A stretch of DNA of 64,000 nt from Otis tarda. Lineage: Eukaryota > Chordata > Aves > Otidiformes > Otididae. A model generated the notes under the pieces. It saw only the letters and a list, made by a program, of their open reading frames with translations, was not told where the DNA came from and did not search any database. The stretch is taken from the NCBI GenBank assembly GCA_026413225.1, contig CM048554.1, positions 46,843,963 through 46,907,962 of the forward strand. Direction: 5' to 3'. Each line of letters starts with the position of its first letter. The first letter of the stretch is position 1. A program made the position numbers and the translations under genes. Positions 1 through 12,095 of this stretch are shown piece after piece.

Positions 1-2324
1 CTTCCTCAGAATGAGCCATAGCAGGAAGGTTCTGAACTAATGTTTGCAGGCTAGACGTCTTCTAACAACACTTTGTCTATTATATTCGTAGCTTCCATAT
101 TATTTCACACTGAAGATGCACCTATAGAAGAGTAACTGTACTGAAGTATTTTAACAATTACATACTGATTTGTGGGTTAAAAATTTGCAATCAGTGAGAC
201 AAAATATGTTATCAATTTAGCTTTATTTCCCAGCTGTGCTCAGCTGTCATTTTTAATTATTATTTTCAGAATCCTGGTGATGATGTCATCCCCCTAAATT
301 TCCCGAAAGCTCCCCAGTGTTCATTCCAAATGATTAATGAAGGTATGAAAACTATGAGTGCTTCCAAATCAAATATGTGTATAAAGGTAAGCAGTGCACA
401 GGAAAAGATGATTAAAATAAAGAATTGTGTGTTTCCTTGAAATTCACCAGCCCATTGATACTGCAGCAGTTCAGATCTCAGTGGAACTTTTGTGCAATCC
501 ACTGAATACTTTTTCTATGGGGGAAAAAAAAATCTAGGCAAACTTGACTGTTAGACCTATTTGAATTTTATTTTATGGCTGTGGGTTTCACATACTTGTG
601 ACATTATAAGGACAAAAATGGGCTCTTTGCTAAAGTGATAGGTCTGGCAAATCCATACATCAATTGTCTTGAAAAGTGTAAGCCTTATTTCATTTTGAAT
701 GTGGGTTTTTAATGAAGAAAATTGAATAAATTGATATTCTGAATTTTTGGCTTGCATTAGCAAGCTAAAAGGTAAGCTGTTGCAATGCAGTGTATTAATA
801 AGCGCTCAGGAGTCAGATTTGTCAGGAGAGAAAGTGCAGCGCTTTTTATTAACTGAATGAGCATTGTGTTTAGCTGGGCTTTGCCAAGGCTTCTGGAAAT
901 GTCTAATTTGTGTGCAAGCAGGCTCAGATGCTTAACTGCTGAAGTAGCATAGTGTTTTCCCTTCTAACGCAACATCATCTTAAAATAGTCATTCCCATTC
1001 TAAACTTTGTGTCTATCCCCTCAGTGTATGAACTTCAAATGAAACAAAATTATTTCAGTCGCAATAAGAATGGAAAACCTGGAAATTATTATTCCTTTAG
1101 CAAAAGGTAAAACATCAGATTGCTCCACAATTTCTATCAAACACATTTATTCTATATGAAATGTATAACTTTCACCGTAAGAGTTTATATGCCATTGTAT
1201 TAATATATCACAATATTCATCAACAAGGTCAGCAAAGGCAGGGTCCAGAAAAGACTTAAATGGTAAAAGCATCATTTTTTTTAGAACCAGAAGGTTTAAG
1301 TCCAAAACTATCATTCAAAAGGGCCTGTTCAGCTGCTATCTAGCAGTAAAGCATATTCAGTTCTGTGTGTGTCTGGGGAGGGATTAATCAGAACATACTG
1401 ATGCTTACATTGTGGATAGCTACATCCAAGCCAGATTGTCTTCAGTCAGTGGAAATAAACAAAGTTTTTTCAGGGAATGATTCATTTCCTAAAGTAGGTG
1501 CTAAAAGAAGTAAACTATACAATGAAAAAAACCCCAGTGAAATCAGATAAATATAGTGGATAGTTTATCATCCTAAAGTACAGAATGCCTAAGAATGTCT
1601 ACTTCTCTGCAATAGCCTTCAAGGGTCACAAGAGATTAATTATTTTGGTAAAAATGTAAATTGTCCCTAGAATTCTGTGCAGGTCTAAACTGCTCTAATC
1701 TGACCAGCTAAGTAATTGTGTCTCCAGTCAGACCAAATGGCATCCTGAAAACAGTTTTTGTTCTAAAATCTCTTGAGGAGCCTTATCTTGTAGGTTTTTC
1801 CAGAGACATCAGCAAAATAATCTAGTCCATCACAAAAATGTCACTGTGGTCACTTTCTCTTGAGGTGGTCATGGTGCTGGTACAGAGTGTCTGTGTATGA
1901 ATGCTGTGGTGAGAGTGCTTGTCCACAATGAGGAACACATGGCTTTTATAATTTCCTCAGTTAGAGGGTCAACCCGTTTTCTTTTCACTTCTAAGTGTGC
2001 CTAACCACAAAGCCATGGCAAAATGAGTGGCATGTAGTTTTCTTAATGACATTGAGTGTATTTTTCAAAACAAAGGAGTTAGTTGATGATCCAGAGACAT
2101 GAAAGAAGAAAGAACATGCCTGTGCAGCCTATTGCTCAGGTTACTTACATGGCGGGGTGAAGACCGAGTTTCCAGTCCCTATTGAGATAAATATTTATTA
2201 TTTTTATGGTCACTGACTAAGATGTGCTAATAGGCGTTGGAGCAGAGACCTCCCCTTCTGGGTGAATTTCCTAACCAGGAGCTGTTTCATATGGGAGTAC
2301 TTCTGAGTGTTTCATAAACACCAC
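1..2324. other. Unique noncoding DNA, AT-rich
   Basis: No gene is supported here. The open frames are short and begin or end without credible splice or promoter context. The sequence is AT-leaning with short A and T runs. The part from about 770 to 960 has a mixed composition without low complexity and includes an imperfect inverted repeat (listed separately); it reads like a possible conserved noncoding element, but this is only an impression. Confidence 0.7.
795..852. repeat. Imperfect inverted repeat (stem-loop)
   Basis: The left arm ttaataagcgct (795-806) pairs with the right arm agcgctttttattaa (838-852), leaving a three-base bulge in the right arm and a 31-base loop. The arms are seen directly. 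Whether the structure forms or matters is unknown. Confidence 0.5.
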
Positions 2325-2870
2325 TTAGAGAGTCCATAGCAAAACACAGGCCCAGCCTCTTCTTTTAAGAAACCATCTGCTTATTGAGGCTGAAAGAAGG
2401 TGAGCCAAAGATGTATTTGTTGTGAGTTGTGTAGGAATCATGCTTGCTGGGTTAGCCTTGGCAAAACACCCACCCAGCCACTCACTCGCCCCCCTCCTCA
2501 GTGGGACGGGGAGAAAATAAAATGAGAGCACTCATGGGTCAAGATAGGGACTCCCAGCACTTGCAGCCCCTCCTGCCCCTCTTTCTGTGCTCCTCAGGGC
2601 TCGCAGGGCTGCTTCTCACACTTTTCCCCTCACCCCGCGCTGCCAGGCAGCGTGGTGCCCTTTCTGTCACTGGCTTTCCCCAAGGTGCCAGTCCCTGGCT
2701 GAAGGGCTCGGCTGTGCCCTGCGGTGGGGCCGTTGGAACCGGCTGGAACCGGCTGTGTCCCGCTGAGGCACCCGCGGCCTCTCCTCACAGGGGCCGACCT
2801 GCAGCTCCCCACTGCCAACACCTGGGCACCTGCATCCGGTACACCATGGAAGAACTTTTTACATGTAAGT
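2325..2870 (-). mobile_element. Degraded endogenous-retrovirus/LTR-like block (avian type)
   Basis: This block is clearly richer in G and C than its surroundings. It contains the phrases ccacccagccactcactcg, cctcctcagtgggacgggga and ctcatgggtcaagatagg in order, followed by a pyrimidine-rich stretch with tctcacacttttcccctc. In my memory this order is typical of a dispersed avian ERV/LTR sequence, usually seen in antisense to the element. No intact retroviral gene is visible, and the open frame at 2501-2959 looks like a by-product of the GC-rich composition. The boundaries are approximate: terminal TG/CA ends and target duplications were not identified. It could instead be another class of avian repeat. 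Confidence 0.5.
2734..2755. repeat. Two-copy 10-bp tandem repeat
   Basis: The unit ggaaccggct occurs twice head to tail inside the GC-rich ERV-like block. It is probably a local replication-slippage duplication. Confidence 0.75.
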
Positions 2871-4803
2871 TTTACCCAGACATGGCAAGATCTTCTTCTG
2901 TAAGTGGTTCTCTACAGTTTACAGACACTTGTGCAAGTAATATCTGCCATTTTGTTTAAAATTTCTGTGAAAATGACAATAGTGCTTTTGAAACGCACGT
3001 CAAATTTAAAAGCTATAAAGCTAGAAGATTGTTTGGCGTTCCTTTCATGCAAATATAAAATGATGCTGCTGCCTTCACTGGAGCTTCTCTGTTAAACAGA
3101 GCTGGAAGTCTGTCCGGATGAAATACACTGCTGATGGCTTGTTTAATACAGCAGTAAATGAGCGTAAATCGTGGCCCATGGGACCAGACTAGGCTATACT
3201 TCTCTTGCCCTGTTCAGTATCTTCTCTATTTTCTACCAAAGAAATATGTGATAAATAATTGGATAGCAACAGGATTTGTCTCAGCTTTTTACTCAGCAAG
3301 CATTAGGGTGCAGACCTGGCAACCCACCACTTCCACTGGTGGTACCAGTTGCAACATAAACAAATGCCCCAAAACAAGAGTGCCATTGAGGTCCCAGCCA
3401 AGCGATCATCTAACAGGATTTTTGTATTATTTTTGAACAAGAAAGAAGAGTATGATCCTTAAAAATGAGGTCAAAGAGTGAAGATGGGAAGAATTTTACT
3501 TTATTTTTGTCCTAAGCTCCTAGCATGTTGTTTGTGTGAGAGAAGGATTACCTAAGTGGAGACTTGAAGGTGATTTCCATTTCCTCTCTCCCCCTCATGC
3601 ATGTGTGACTTTTGGCAAACCAGCATGTTAGGAAATCCAAACATTCACCTGTGAGTAGAAACCAGACTGTGTGTGTGCCATCGCTCCTCCATCTGCGTCG
3701 CAGACCACAAAGCCCAGCTGCATGAGTAGGTATTAGATCAAATCTGTCACTCTATTAGAAAATATAGTCCATACTAATAAATAAGTTGCTTCCTGTTGCC
3801 TTTTCTGATCAGTGTGAGTGGAGGGAGGTCACACGTAGGTGTGATTGTGGACAGGTTTGACCAATTTTTCCTAAGCATTTTATGTCGTACAACACATAGG
3901 TGGTATGGTCTTTCATGAACACTGTGGTATCTAAGTGCCTGCCTTCCTAACATGGCCTAATTTAATCCTATGTAAATTGTGCAAAATAAGAAGATATAAG
4001 TTGCAAACTTTTTTCATTAAAGATCATAGGAGAACCCTGGGGAAATTAACAAGGAGTTTTAAGGGTAATAGAGATGCATCCTCACCATACAATTGTCCCG
4101 ATGTGTGTGAGTTTTTGCAGATATACAGAAGGGCAGCATTTCCTCCTGTTATATCAGAGTGAAAAAGCTAATGGAGACATTATGCAAAATATTTTGTAAA
4201 AAGCAAATGAACAAACCTGAGCATGCACCAGAGCAATGAATACAGAAGTGGTCATTGAAATGGGCTTCAGTGTGTTTCCTCCCCTCTGTGTTTCGTGTTT
4301 GCTGAGCTGGAATAGTCTAGTAACAAGTTTCCTAGCAGGAGCAGTCATGGAAGCAGGGAACTGTGGAACTATGGCAGAAAGAAAATGTTGACTTTGTGAC
4401 TGAGACTGTTTCTAAGCTATGATAATTTGACAGAAAAGAAACAATCAAAACTAATCAGAGCTTAAATACTGGGCAGTACAATATGACAAAGCAAAGACAT
4501 TGGAGTCTGTAAGATCTGGATCAGGCTCTGAGAGGAAGGAGAAGACAACTTAAAGGAAAACTCTTCTGACTTGGATGGGAAGAATTTGGGGGAGCTGTAC
4601 CCCAGACATCTGAACTGATTTTGTTTTCCTGATAATTGGTGAACAGTATCTTTGTCTGAAGGATAAGGCTGGGACCTCTGCTGCATTTCTTGCTTAACAG
4701 TAGCTACACAGGCACTCATCTGCAATGCCAGCCTTTAGTGAGTGAAGACTTTCTAACAAAGAATCTGTTGGAGGAAAACAGAACATTAAAAAAAGGTAAA
4801 TTT

Positions 4804-4840
4804 GCTGAGTAAATTATTCATTGTGAATTATTCACTCAGC
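4804..4840. repeat. Imperfect 16-bp inverted repeat, 5-base loop
   Basis: The left arm gctgagtaaattattc (4804-4819) and right arm gaattattcactcagc (4825-4840) pair at 14 of 16 positions around the loop attgt. The arms are read directly from the sequence. No flanking duplication was seen that would mark it as a transposed element. Confidence 0.7.
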
Positions 4841-5758
4841 TTTACTAACCGTCATCTGGAAAAGGTTAGCAAATGAAGGAGAATGACTGAAGTGAGTAAT
4901 AAATATAAATCAATCCAAGAGACATGTAGGGTTACTTGTTGATTGTGGAGAAGGATGGGATTGATTGAGCAATACAGTGAAAAAAGCAGAAAATTAGAAT
5001 AAGATAAACAAAGCAGGGTTGGCACGTTTAGCTGTATGGCGTTTTTCTGTTCCAAAATATCTTATTTCTGCACTGGTGGCTTTTCATTCAGTAGAGTTTT
5101 GCTGATTGTTACTATTTTACACACCCGGTGTGAAACTGAAAGAATGACCTCTGTTACTCTGCTTTTCCTTGAGATTGACTGCTTTAATTTAGAAGTCAAT
5201 AAACACCATGCATGCTCACAGCATCCCAACTCAAAGCTATTGGAAATTGGCACACTTGAACTTCCTCCCGCTGGGAAACCAAGGCTAGGTTTTCAAAATT
5301 CATATTTTAATGTCCTTGCTAGTTCTATTTTATTAAAACAAAATATGTGATTTTCCCCCCCAATTGGTCACTGAAAGCTGCTTTTGTTGAGGCAAAGCTA
5401 ATGTTATAAGCAAGGTTGTTTTCCGTTACGAAGGCAAGTCCAGCTTTGTGATCGAGCTGAAAATGTGTTAATTAAAATGTTGCTTTTACGTTATCTTGAA
5501 TGTCATATTGGCCTTATCTCCAGCTCATGCAGGCTCTATATGGTTTCATCTGGGCATTTGGCCATCTTTTGTTTTATTTTTTATTATTCCCACTTAAATA
5601 TTTACGGCTTGAGCCCAAGCCCATGAAACTCCGTGGTAACACTCCTGTGGAGTCTCATAGACTTTCCAGCCTTGCTCTGAAAAAAAGAAAAAAAAAAAGG
5701 ACAAAAATGAGCTTGTGCGTTTGTATGATTGTTATCTTCCAGAGATCTACATACAACA

Positions 5759-5768
5759 CTATAAATAG
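5759..5768. promoter_or_regulatory. MEF2-type / TATA-like motif
   Basis: The sequence ctataaatag fits the MEF2 consensus CTA(A/T)4TAG exactly and also resembles a TATA box. Such 10-mers arise by chance in AT-rich DNA, and no transcription start is visible near it. It lies about 220 bases upstream of the exon candidate at 5985. Confidence 0.2.
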
Positions 5769-5984
5769 GAGTCTCTTAGCTGCCAGTTTGATAAATGCAT
5801 GTCACTGATGTTATGTGGCATTCTACCCCCTCAGTCATCTTTAACAGCAATAAAGTGCCTGCAGGCCAAAAAATGCCCTCTGACACCTGTGTAAGCTCTG
5901 ATGTCTAATGGATTGAAATCTAGTAAACAGTTCCTTCTTACGCTTTGCAAGAAAGACTATAACCCACCTTTACTGATTCTGCAG

Positions 5985-6062
5985 GGTTGTCAGGAATTGG
6001 GAGCCATAAGAACGTCTTGGCTACTCCGGTTTGCAAGTGCAATCCAAGAAGCATATAAACGA
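5985..6062 (+). other. Candidate internal exon, 78 bp, 26 open codons
   Basis: The segment is preceded by a pyrimidine-containing acceptor ending tttactgattctgcag and followed by a perfect consensus donor, cga|gtaagt. Its length is an exact multiple of three. Of the three forward frames only the one in phase with the acceptor is open throughout; its end reads SWLLRFASAIQEAYKR. The other two frames each meet a TAA. I do not recognise the peptide. No partner exon was found nearby, so it may belong to a noncoding transcript or be a chance match; a 26-codon open run is not rare. Confidence 0.3.
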
Positions 6063-8439
6063 GTAAGTTTTGAGTCACTTTGAGTTCCTTGCAGATTCTT
6101 TCATGCCATTTAGACAATACGTATATCTAGAATAATTCTACTAACAGACACACATGCTAATAACATCACCATCTTATATCATTGTAGACTAGGATATGCA
6201 CTGGTTTGCATTTTGCATCTTCGAGATTTTTTTCAGGGAGAAGCATAATACTTTAAGTTTTACTTCACTGATTATTGTATGAAAATGCAACACACTATAG
6301 TGCTGGTAAAAGACTGAAATCTATTTCCTCTCGTTAGTCAGCAAGCATGTCAAAAATCACAAAGTTAATTTTCCAAGAAAAAAATCCTGCCCATTGACTT
6401 TTGTTGTAAATCAAACAAGAAACCAATATAGATGTTAAATTCTTAGATGTGTCAAATAAACCATATCTGTGCTAAACTGTGCCCATCTGTAATGGAAGGA
6501 AGCAGAGTTCAGCAGTAGGCTCAGAGCAAGATTTCTTCATGGTCTTGCAACACCTTCAGGTGCCTCAAAATAGTCACAAGGGTCATGATAGATGGTAGGG
6601 CATTTTGGGAAGATTCAGGCCACGAAAGCTATGCTGGAGGTCACCTGGACAAGGATAGCAGGAGAAATACGAAAACATTTGTCCATGTCCAGTTTAAATC
6701 AGATACCATCTTTGGAGCAGAGACTACCTTTCTGTTTGGTATTTTACAGTAAGTTCAGTGTTCCTGCAGTTACAGCTGGAGCTCTTTGATTAGTACGAGC
6801 ATGCAAATGATCAGTATAAAAATAATACGAATATTGGAAATACAGTAAGTCTGTGGTGTTTAATCAGATGTGATGACAGAAGATGGAAGGAATTTCATAC
6901 TATTACTCAGTAGATGCAAGCCTGCACCCTGCTAAATGAAATGTTTGGTTGGAGGTAATTTTGCTTGAAAACCCCCAAAGTAGATGAATTAGTTTTTAGT
7001 TAGTGTTTTGTTGACTACTTTTAAGAAGAGCTATGCTGGAGAAATCTAAATGAACAAAATCTAGGATGGTTCTGCTCAAACCATCCAACGATAATAAAAG
7101 GCTAGGAGGGATCAGAAGAATCAATAAATTACTTTTCTTCTTTTCTGTCTCGCCTCCTCTGTTTGTAGCTGCTACCTTCTCAGCTGCTCTCTGGATAGCA
7201 GTAATTGGAGCCAGGAGATTGTTTGGTTCAATGCCGAAAACAGGTTTTAGCAGCTATAAATACCGATTAGTAGCTGACCCGTTAAAAATCTAAGGGGCAT
7301 GTTGGATTCTTTTGTTTTTGTAAAAGAAATGTTTTCTTAAAACAAATCCTTTATATATATGTATATGTTGAGTTTTTCATACAGTTGTCTGTTTTGGTGA
7401 GTGTAACTAGTTTTGATGAATGAAGCGTTTTCAGCATAGCCAGCTAACTTGTTAGATATTTTCCCCATTTGAGCCTGGAAACTCTACTCATATTCCAAGA
7501 GAAACTTGCCCTGAGAAAACTGGCTAAACATACAGCATCAAGCCACAGACACTGTGTCCAAGGTGCTCTACTGTACAGAGATCTCCTCTGGAGGAAGATG
7601 AAAAAAGAAACGACACATAGGGATATGAAGTCACATTATTTAACGAACGTTGGAAGGCACTCAAAGGCTACAAGTAACTATCGTGGTAGAAGAACCAACT
7701 CAACTAATATGGGACAGGGTCAAAAATGACAGCGCAGACAAAGGGTGCTACAGACATTATGAAGATGTTTGTATGATTTTAGTTACAAAGGCAAGACTTG
7801 GCCCCATTGGAAAGGATTAAATAAAAAAAAGTCCAAACCCAATTTTAGAGTGTTCTCTAAACCAATAGCCAGGGATGAATAAACACGTCCTGCTGCTGAA
7901 AGCCTGAGCTGGGTAATGTATTGGGATACACACAGACTTCAGACACAGCGGTCCCCAGGCAGCTGTGTTGTGATCACACGGACATGCTCAGTCCTGGAAG
8001 CAGGCAGATGAAATCAGTGACTCCAGTCATTGCTCATGGTAGCTCAGCACATTCCCTGCTGACCTGGCTGAAAGAGTGCTTTTATGAAACACAACTGATT
8101 AAAGAAACAAATGATGTAAAATGAAATGTCATCGTGGATGCAGGGTTTAGGGCTATACAAACAACCGTGGATTGAAATCATTAGACTCTCTCTGCTCTGG
8201 AATGGTTCAATATTTTTAGAGGATTAAAATGCCTTTTCTACCCTTTGGTCTCCTGTACTTATTTGTATGTCAACATAAGTATTTGTCAGTGTTTTTCATG
8301 CTTTCCTAAGTCAGGAAATCTGTAAATTCATCATATAAAGGGACTGAGTCTTAATTCCTGGGCCTGCTAGTCCTGGATCAAAGGTTTTGATATATTATTC
8401 CTAACTTCTTTTATTTGGAAAAATGTAGCAAATACCTCT
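6063..8439. other. Unique noncoding DNA
   Basis: Nothing gene-like is supported. The open frames at 7066-7293 and 7469-7729 have no recognisable domain or splice context. There is a short TA/TG-rich run at about 7350-7370 and many short A and T runs. Confidence 0.7.
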
Positions 8440-8610
8440 AGCAGACAGCATGGACCTGATCCAGAATCCACTGAAGTTATTTAAAATACTCTGATCAAGT
8501 TCCATGAGTTTTGGTTCAGGTCCCGTGGCTCAAATCCAACACAGCACTTGAGCTCATATGTAATTGCTCAGGAGCTTAACTTTACATATAAGTACCAATA
8601 CTTTACCAGA
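8440..8610. repeat. Decayed palindromic (MITE-like) amniote repeat
   Basis: The arms ggacctgatccagaatcc... (8452-8478) and ...gttttggttcaggtcc (8497-8523) are inverted copies that pair at about 20 of 27 positions around an 18-base spacer. The phrase 'cctgatcc..a..cca.tgaagt', followed downstream by 'agcacttgag' and 'gcttaactttacatataagta', resembles in order a dispersed amniote repeat that I remember from turtle and bird genomes. That repeat has a 'ctgatccaaagcccattgaa' arm and an 'agcacttaagcac...cttaactttaagca' part. I cannot name the family with certainty. The copy is old and has an apparent insertion of about 20 bases between its last two blocks. Confidence 0.45.
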
Positions 8611-11600
8611 TTGACGCGTTCGTATCAGCTGGTACAAGTAGACTGGCTCTGCATAACTGCTCAGATGGCATTCACTCGATAATATACTCATTTGCAAAGT
8701 CTGAAATAGGATTTTTCACGTGTTGGGTTAGTACATAGCCCTGAAGCTAGTAAATCTCAGCAAGTCTTTTCTACGATAAGCCATGTGGCATTGTCGCAAC
8801 AAGATAAGATATGCTTGTAAGGAGTGCTTCACATTGAGGGCTGGAGCACTAGGAAAAAAAACCCATGAAAATAAACAGAAAGTAATACAGGAAGGCAAAA
8901 AAAAGTGCTTGTAGTTAAACTGCTAAAAAGTAATACAACTTTAAGAAGTGCGCACAGCTTTTATGAATGTCTTTGTGGACAGTGGCTCTGTCAATTGGCA
9001 GCCGTGGTTGAGTTTCTCCTCTCATTTGCCCCATTATGCTTTGATCTTGGCTGGGAATAAATTGTATTTAAGGACAAAAGGCCTCTTTGGTACTTCTGAT
9101 AAAAATTACGATAGTTGCCTCATTCCCTGTAATGATCCATTGCCGCCTTCTGTAGGGGATAAAGAAAGGAGACTACAAACTCATATTGAGCATAGCTGAT
9201 CATCGAGTAGTAATCAGCGGTAATCTACTAGGTGAACAGCTCACAGTCACTGCTAAATCTGGTACTTCATTATGTTTTTCCTTAAGAAATTGCCGTCAGA
9301 CCTCAGAAGCAGCAGTTGTTCATACTTAGCTCAGGAAGTCCCTCTGCAGTGTGGTGCCTGGACTGGGCACTAGGGATGAACTTGGAACTGCCGGACTGTG
9401 ATTCCTTAGCCACTGTGGGAGAGATTTTCAAAACAGAAATTACTGGGAAACATTAGACATCTGTTTCTCTTTACATCTACCTAAAGGTGTCATTTCTGTT
9501 TCCCAATCAGATGAATTAAGCACAGAGAACTTGGTGACATTGCAACCAAAGTCCATGCTCTGGCTGACATCAGCAGGTGCCAATCTCCAGGACGCAGTTA
9601 TGGCTGTGAAATGTTCCATGGGGAGGTGTCACTGGCTATTGGCTAGATGCTGATAAACAGAACTATTCTATACTATAGAGGATTGTAAAATATTTTGAGA
9701 ATTTCAAGTTGGGGTGTTCTAGAAATGCGAGTCAATACCAACTGGAAGCAAATAATATATTTTTATTCCTGTGTTTTTCTTAGTTCTCAGTGCAGTGGCG
9801 TAAGGGACAAACCTCAATCTTCAGGAAACTTCATTGCTTTTAATGAGGTTACTCAAGAGGTGCATTTGCTCTTCTGCTGACAAATTTTAGCCTTGAGAAA
9901 ACTATTCATGCTTTGAAACAGAGGGCTTTAAAAAGTAATAGTAACATTTAATAGCATAATTACTTCACATTATTTTGCATTCTCTGACTTTGCTTAAATG
10001 AAGCACATTACATGCTGAAATAATCTTGCAGGGAGGATTATTCAAACAAGATAAAGTCCCTGCTGAATGTAATGTCAGTTCTTTTTATGCATGCTGAGTA
10101 ACCTGCTGTGCTTTGGCAGCTTTAAGACTGAGCTGTATCGTGCTCATACTGGAAGCATGCAAATGTCTGAGCTAGCAGTTTGAAATGTGGCCGAGCAGTT
10201 ATTACTTCAGGAATGTTAATTATTACTTTTATGTGGATAAACTCTCTGGAGCTGCATCCATTTAAAATTCAACCACAGACACTATGCACAAGTTTGATTC
10301 AGTCTCAGTGTTATAATTTTTCTTTGTTTATATATTGGTAATGGTACCATGCTAGTGTCCACAGACTAAGACCTTATGAAGTGAATGTAGAAATAAATAT
10401 TATTGTTAAAGAAAGGATGAATTATTTGCAGTCAAACAAAACTGAAGATTTGTCTAGGGTCAGAAAACCCTGACTTGAGGTGCTGGAGTGCACAGAAATA
10501 ACATCAAAATGCTAAATGAAAGTGAACTAACATGAATGGAAGTGTGTGAGTACAATATTGTTAAAGAAAGGAAGGCCAACAGAGAGCCAGAGGACAAACC
10601 CTAAGCTGCAACAGAATACGTGCCAATCCAGCAGGTTTCCTTGAAGAAGAGTTACAGTTTCAGGTCCCCCAGGCTTTGTCTTGACAGGTGGTTGGTGCTG
10701 GCAGCTCGCGTGGAGTCCTGGAGATTTCCATAACAGAAAGCACTAGTGCTCATGAATCACTATGCCCCATGTTTTCAAACACGGATTTTATCTGGGTGGC
10801 TTAATGATTCAAGAGAGGCAGATGAGTGAAGAGGTCATTTTTAAAAATTTGAATTCAAACCTGGTATCTCATTTCTGTATATTGTGTACTATGCCTGGAT
10901 GTGCTTTCAGCATGAGATGTTACTGCTTGCAGTTTACAAAGAGCTCTTTCACCAACTCCAGTAAAATTTTGGAAGGCATAAGTGACAACCCTACTGTAAG
11001 TAAGCAAACTGTATAGGAAAAGGAGAAAAAGAGAAAAGGGAGCTAAGGAGAAAGATGAAAGACAGCTTGACATACATTGGTGGGAGTCCATCTAAGAGTT
11101 TCTTAAAACTAGTTTATCAGTTTTATATTACCATGCAAATCTCTGGGTCAGCTGCATATGTATGTTCAGCAGGAATTGCTTCTGAATTTGCACTGCCATT
11201 TAGCTGGAAATAAAACCAGGACACTGAAGCCAGAGAGAAGAAGCACAGATCACTGCTAGCACTGCTGCATTAGAAAGGACTGTTCTGAACTCAGACAAGA
11301 AGTTTGATTCCAGAAGAAGCTGAGAACAGCACAGATGCAAAATAGTTTTATGTCTGCTTAAATGGGACCTAAAATAAAGGTGATAGGAATATTACAAAAT
11401 AATTGCCAATTAACTGATTAACTTCTAAAGCTACTGGTAATCTATAACAGCAAGTCAAGCCCAGGCTTTTCAACAGGTGTTTGAACAGCAAACTCCTTTC
11501 ATGGATAGGTGAGCTGTGGTGCCTGACACACTGCAAAAATGCCTACAGTGGAAGGATAATTCTGTGATGCTGTTGGAGGCACAAGATTACTTGTGAGATG

Positions 11601-12016
11601 CAGTAATGCTACACACCTGTGCCCAATTTCACTCCTAATTTAATTTGCACTTTCTGTACCAGACCCCGGTGAAGGGAAGCATCTCTCCTCAGGAAAGCCC
11701 TTATCCGTGTTTGAAGTTCTGTGAAAATTTAAAACATGTGTCATTGTTGTCCGGAATAGATCTGGTTTAATAGCCTCAGCTCTGCCCTTTTTTACACATG
11801 GGCCGTGTTCAGAGCACTTAAAGCAACTCTGTTATCCCTGCGAATGTTTTTGCGAATGGTGATTGAGAGATTGTGACCCTGTTGGAACACTGCAGGCTGA
11901 GAGCACAGGCAGGTCATTACAAATGCCTGTAGAGTAAGACCTTACCTAATGTGGTAAAATGGGGCCTAAAGCATGAATTTGTGATAGCAATGTACTGAAG
12001 AATGATAATAGAGTTT
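8611..12016. other. Unique noncoding DNA with possible conserved element
   Basis: No gene is supported. The stretch at about 9960-10270 is long, of balanced complexity, and contains octamer-like catgcaaat and several TAATTA-type cores, so it reads like a conserved noncoding element. An exon-like segment at 10911-10995 is discussed in the findings. An acceptor-like tract ends at 9782 but has no good downstream donor. Confidence 0.6.
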
Positions 12017-12058
12017 GTATGTATATATATACATATATAGCTATAAATATACATATGT
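12017..12058. repeat. TA-rich microsatellite
   Basis: An impure run of TA, TG and TATA units (tgtatgtatatatatacata and onward) includes the palindrome tatagctata. It is low-complexity DNA prone to slippage. Confidence 0.85.
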
Positions 12059-12076
12059 AATAATTAAGAAACTCAG

Positions 12077-12095
12077 CTTTTATTTATTTATTTTT
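12077..12095. repeat. (TTTA)n microsatellite
   Basis: Several tandem TTTA units occur just downstream of the TA-rich run at 12017. Confidence 0.75.

Larger units (their letters stand above)
2871..5984. other. Unique noncoding DNA
   Basis: No supported gene. The region holds a stem-loop at 4804-4840 and a MEF2-type motif at 5759-5768, both listed separately. The stretch at about 5380-5560 has balanced composition and no simple repeat, so it is a weak candidate for a conserved noncoding element. The text around 4513-4530 (ctggatcaggctctg) may be a scrap of the palindromic repeat seen at 8440, but it is too short to call. Confidence 0.65.

Noticed and set aside
2501-2959. 152-codon open frame, the longest in the window
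   Set aside because: It lies in the GC-rich ERV-like block, where stops are rare by composition. It has no recognisable domain and a competing open frame lies on the opposite strand.
4154-4725. Two adjacent minus-strand open frames that might form a small gene
   Set aside because: No shared domain, no splice sites of quality between them, and ordinary composition.
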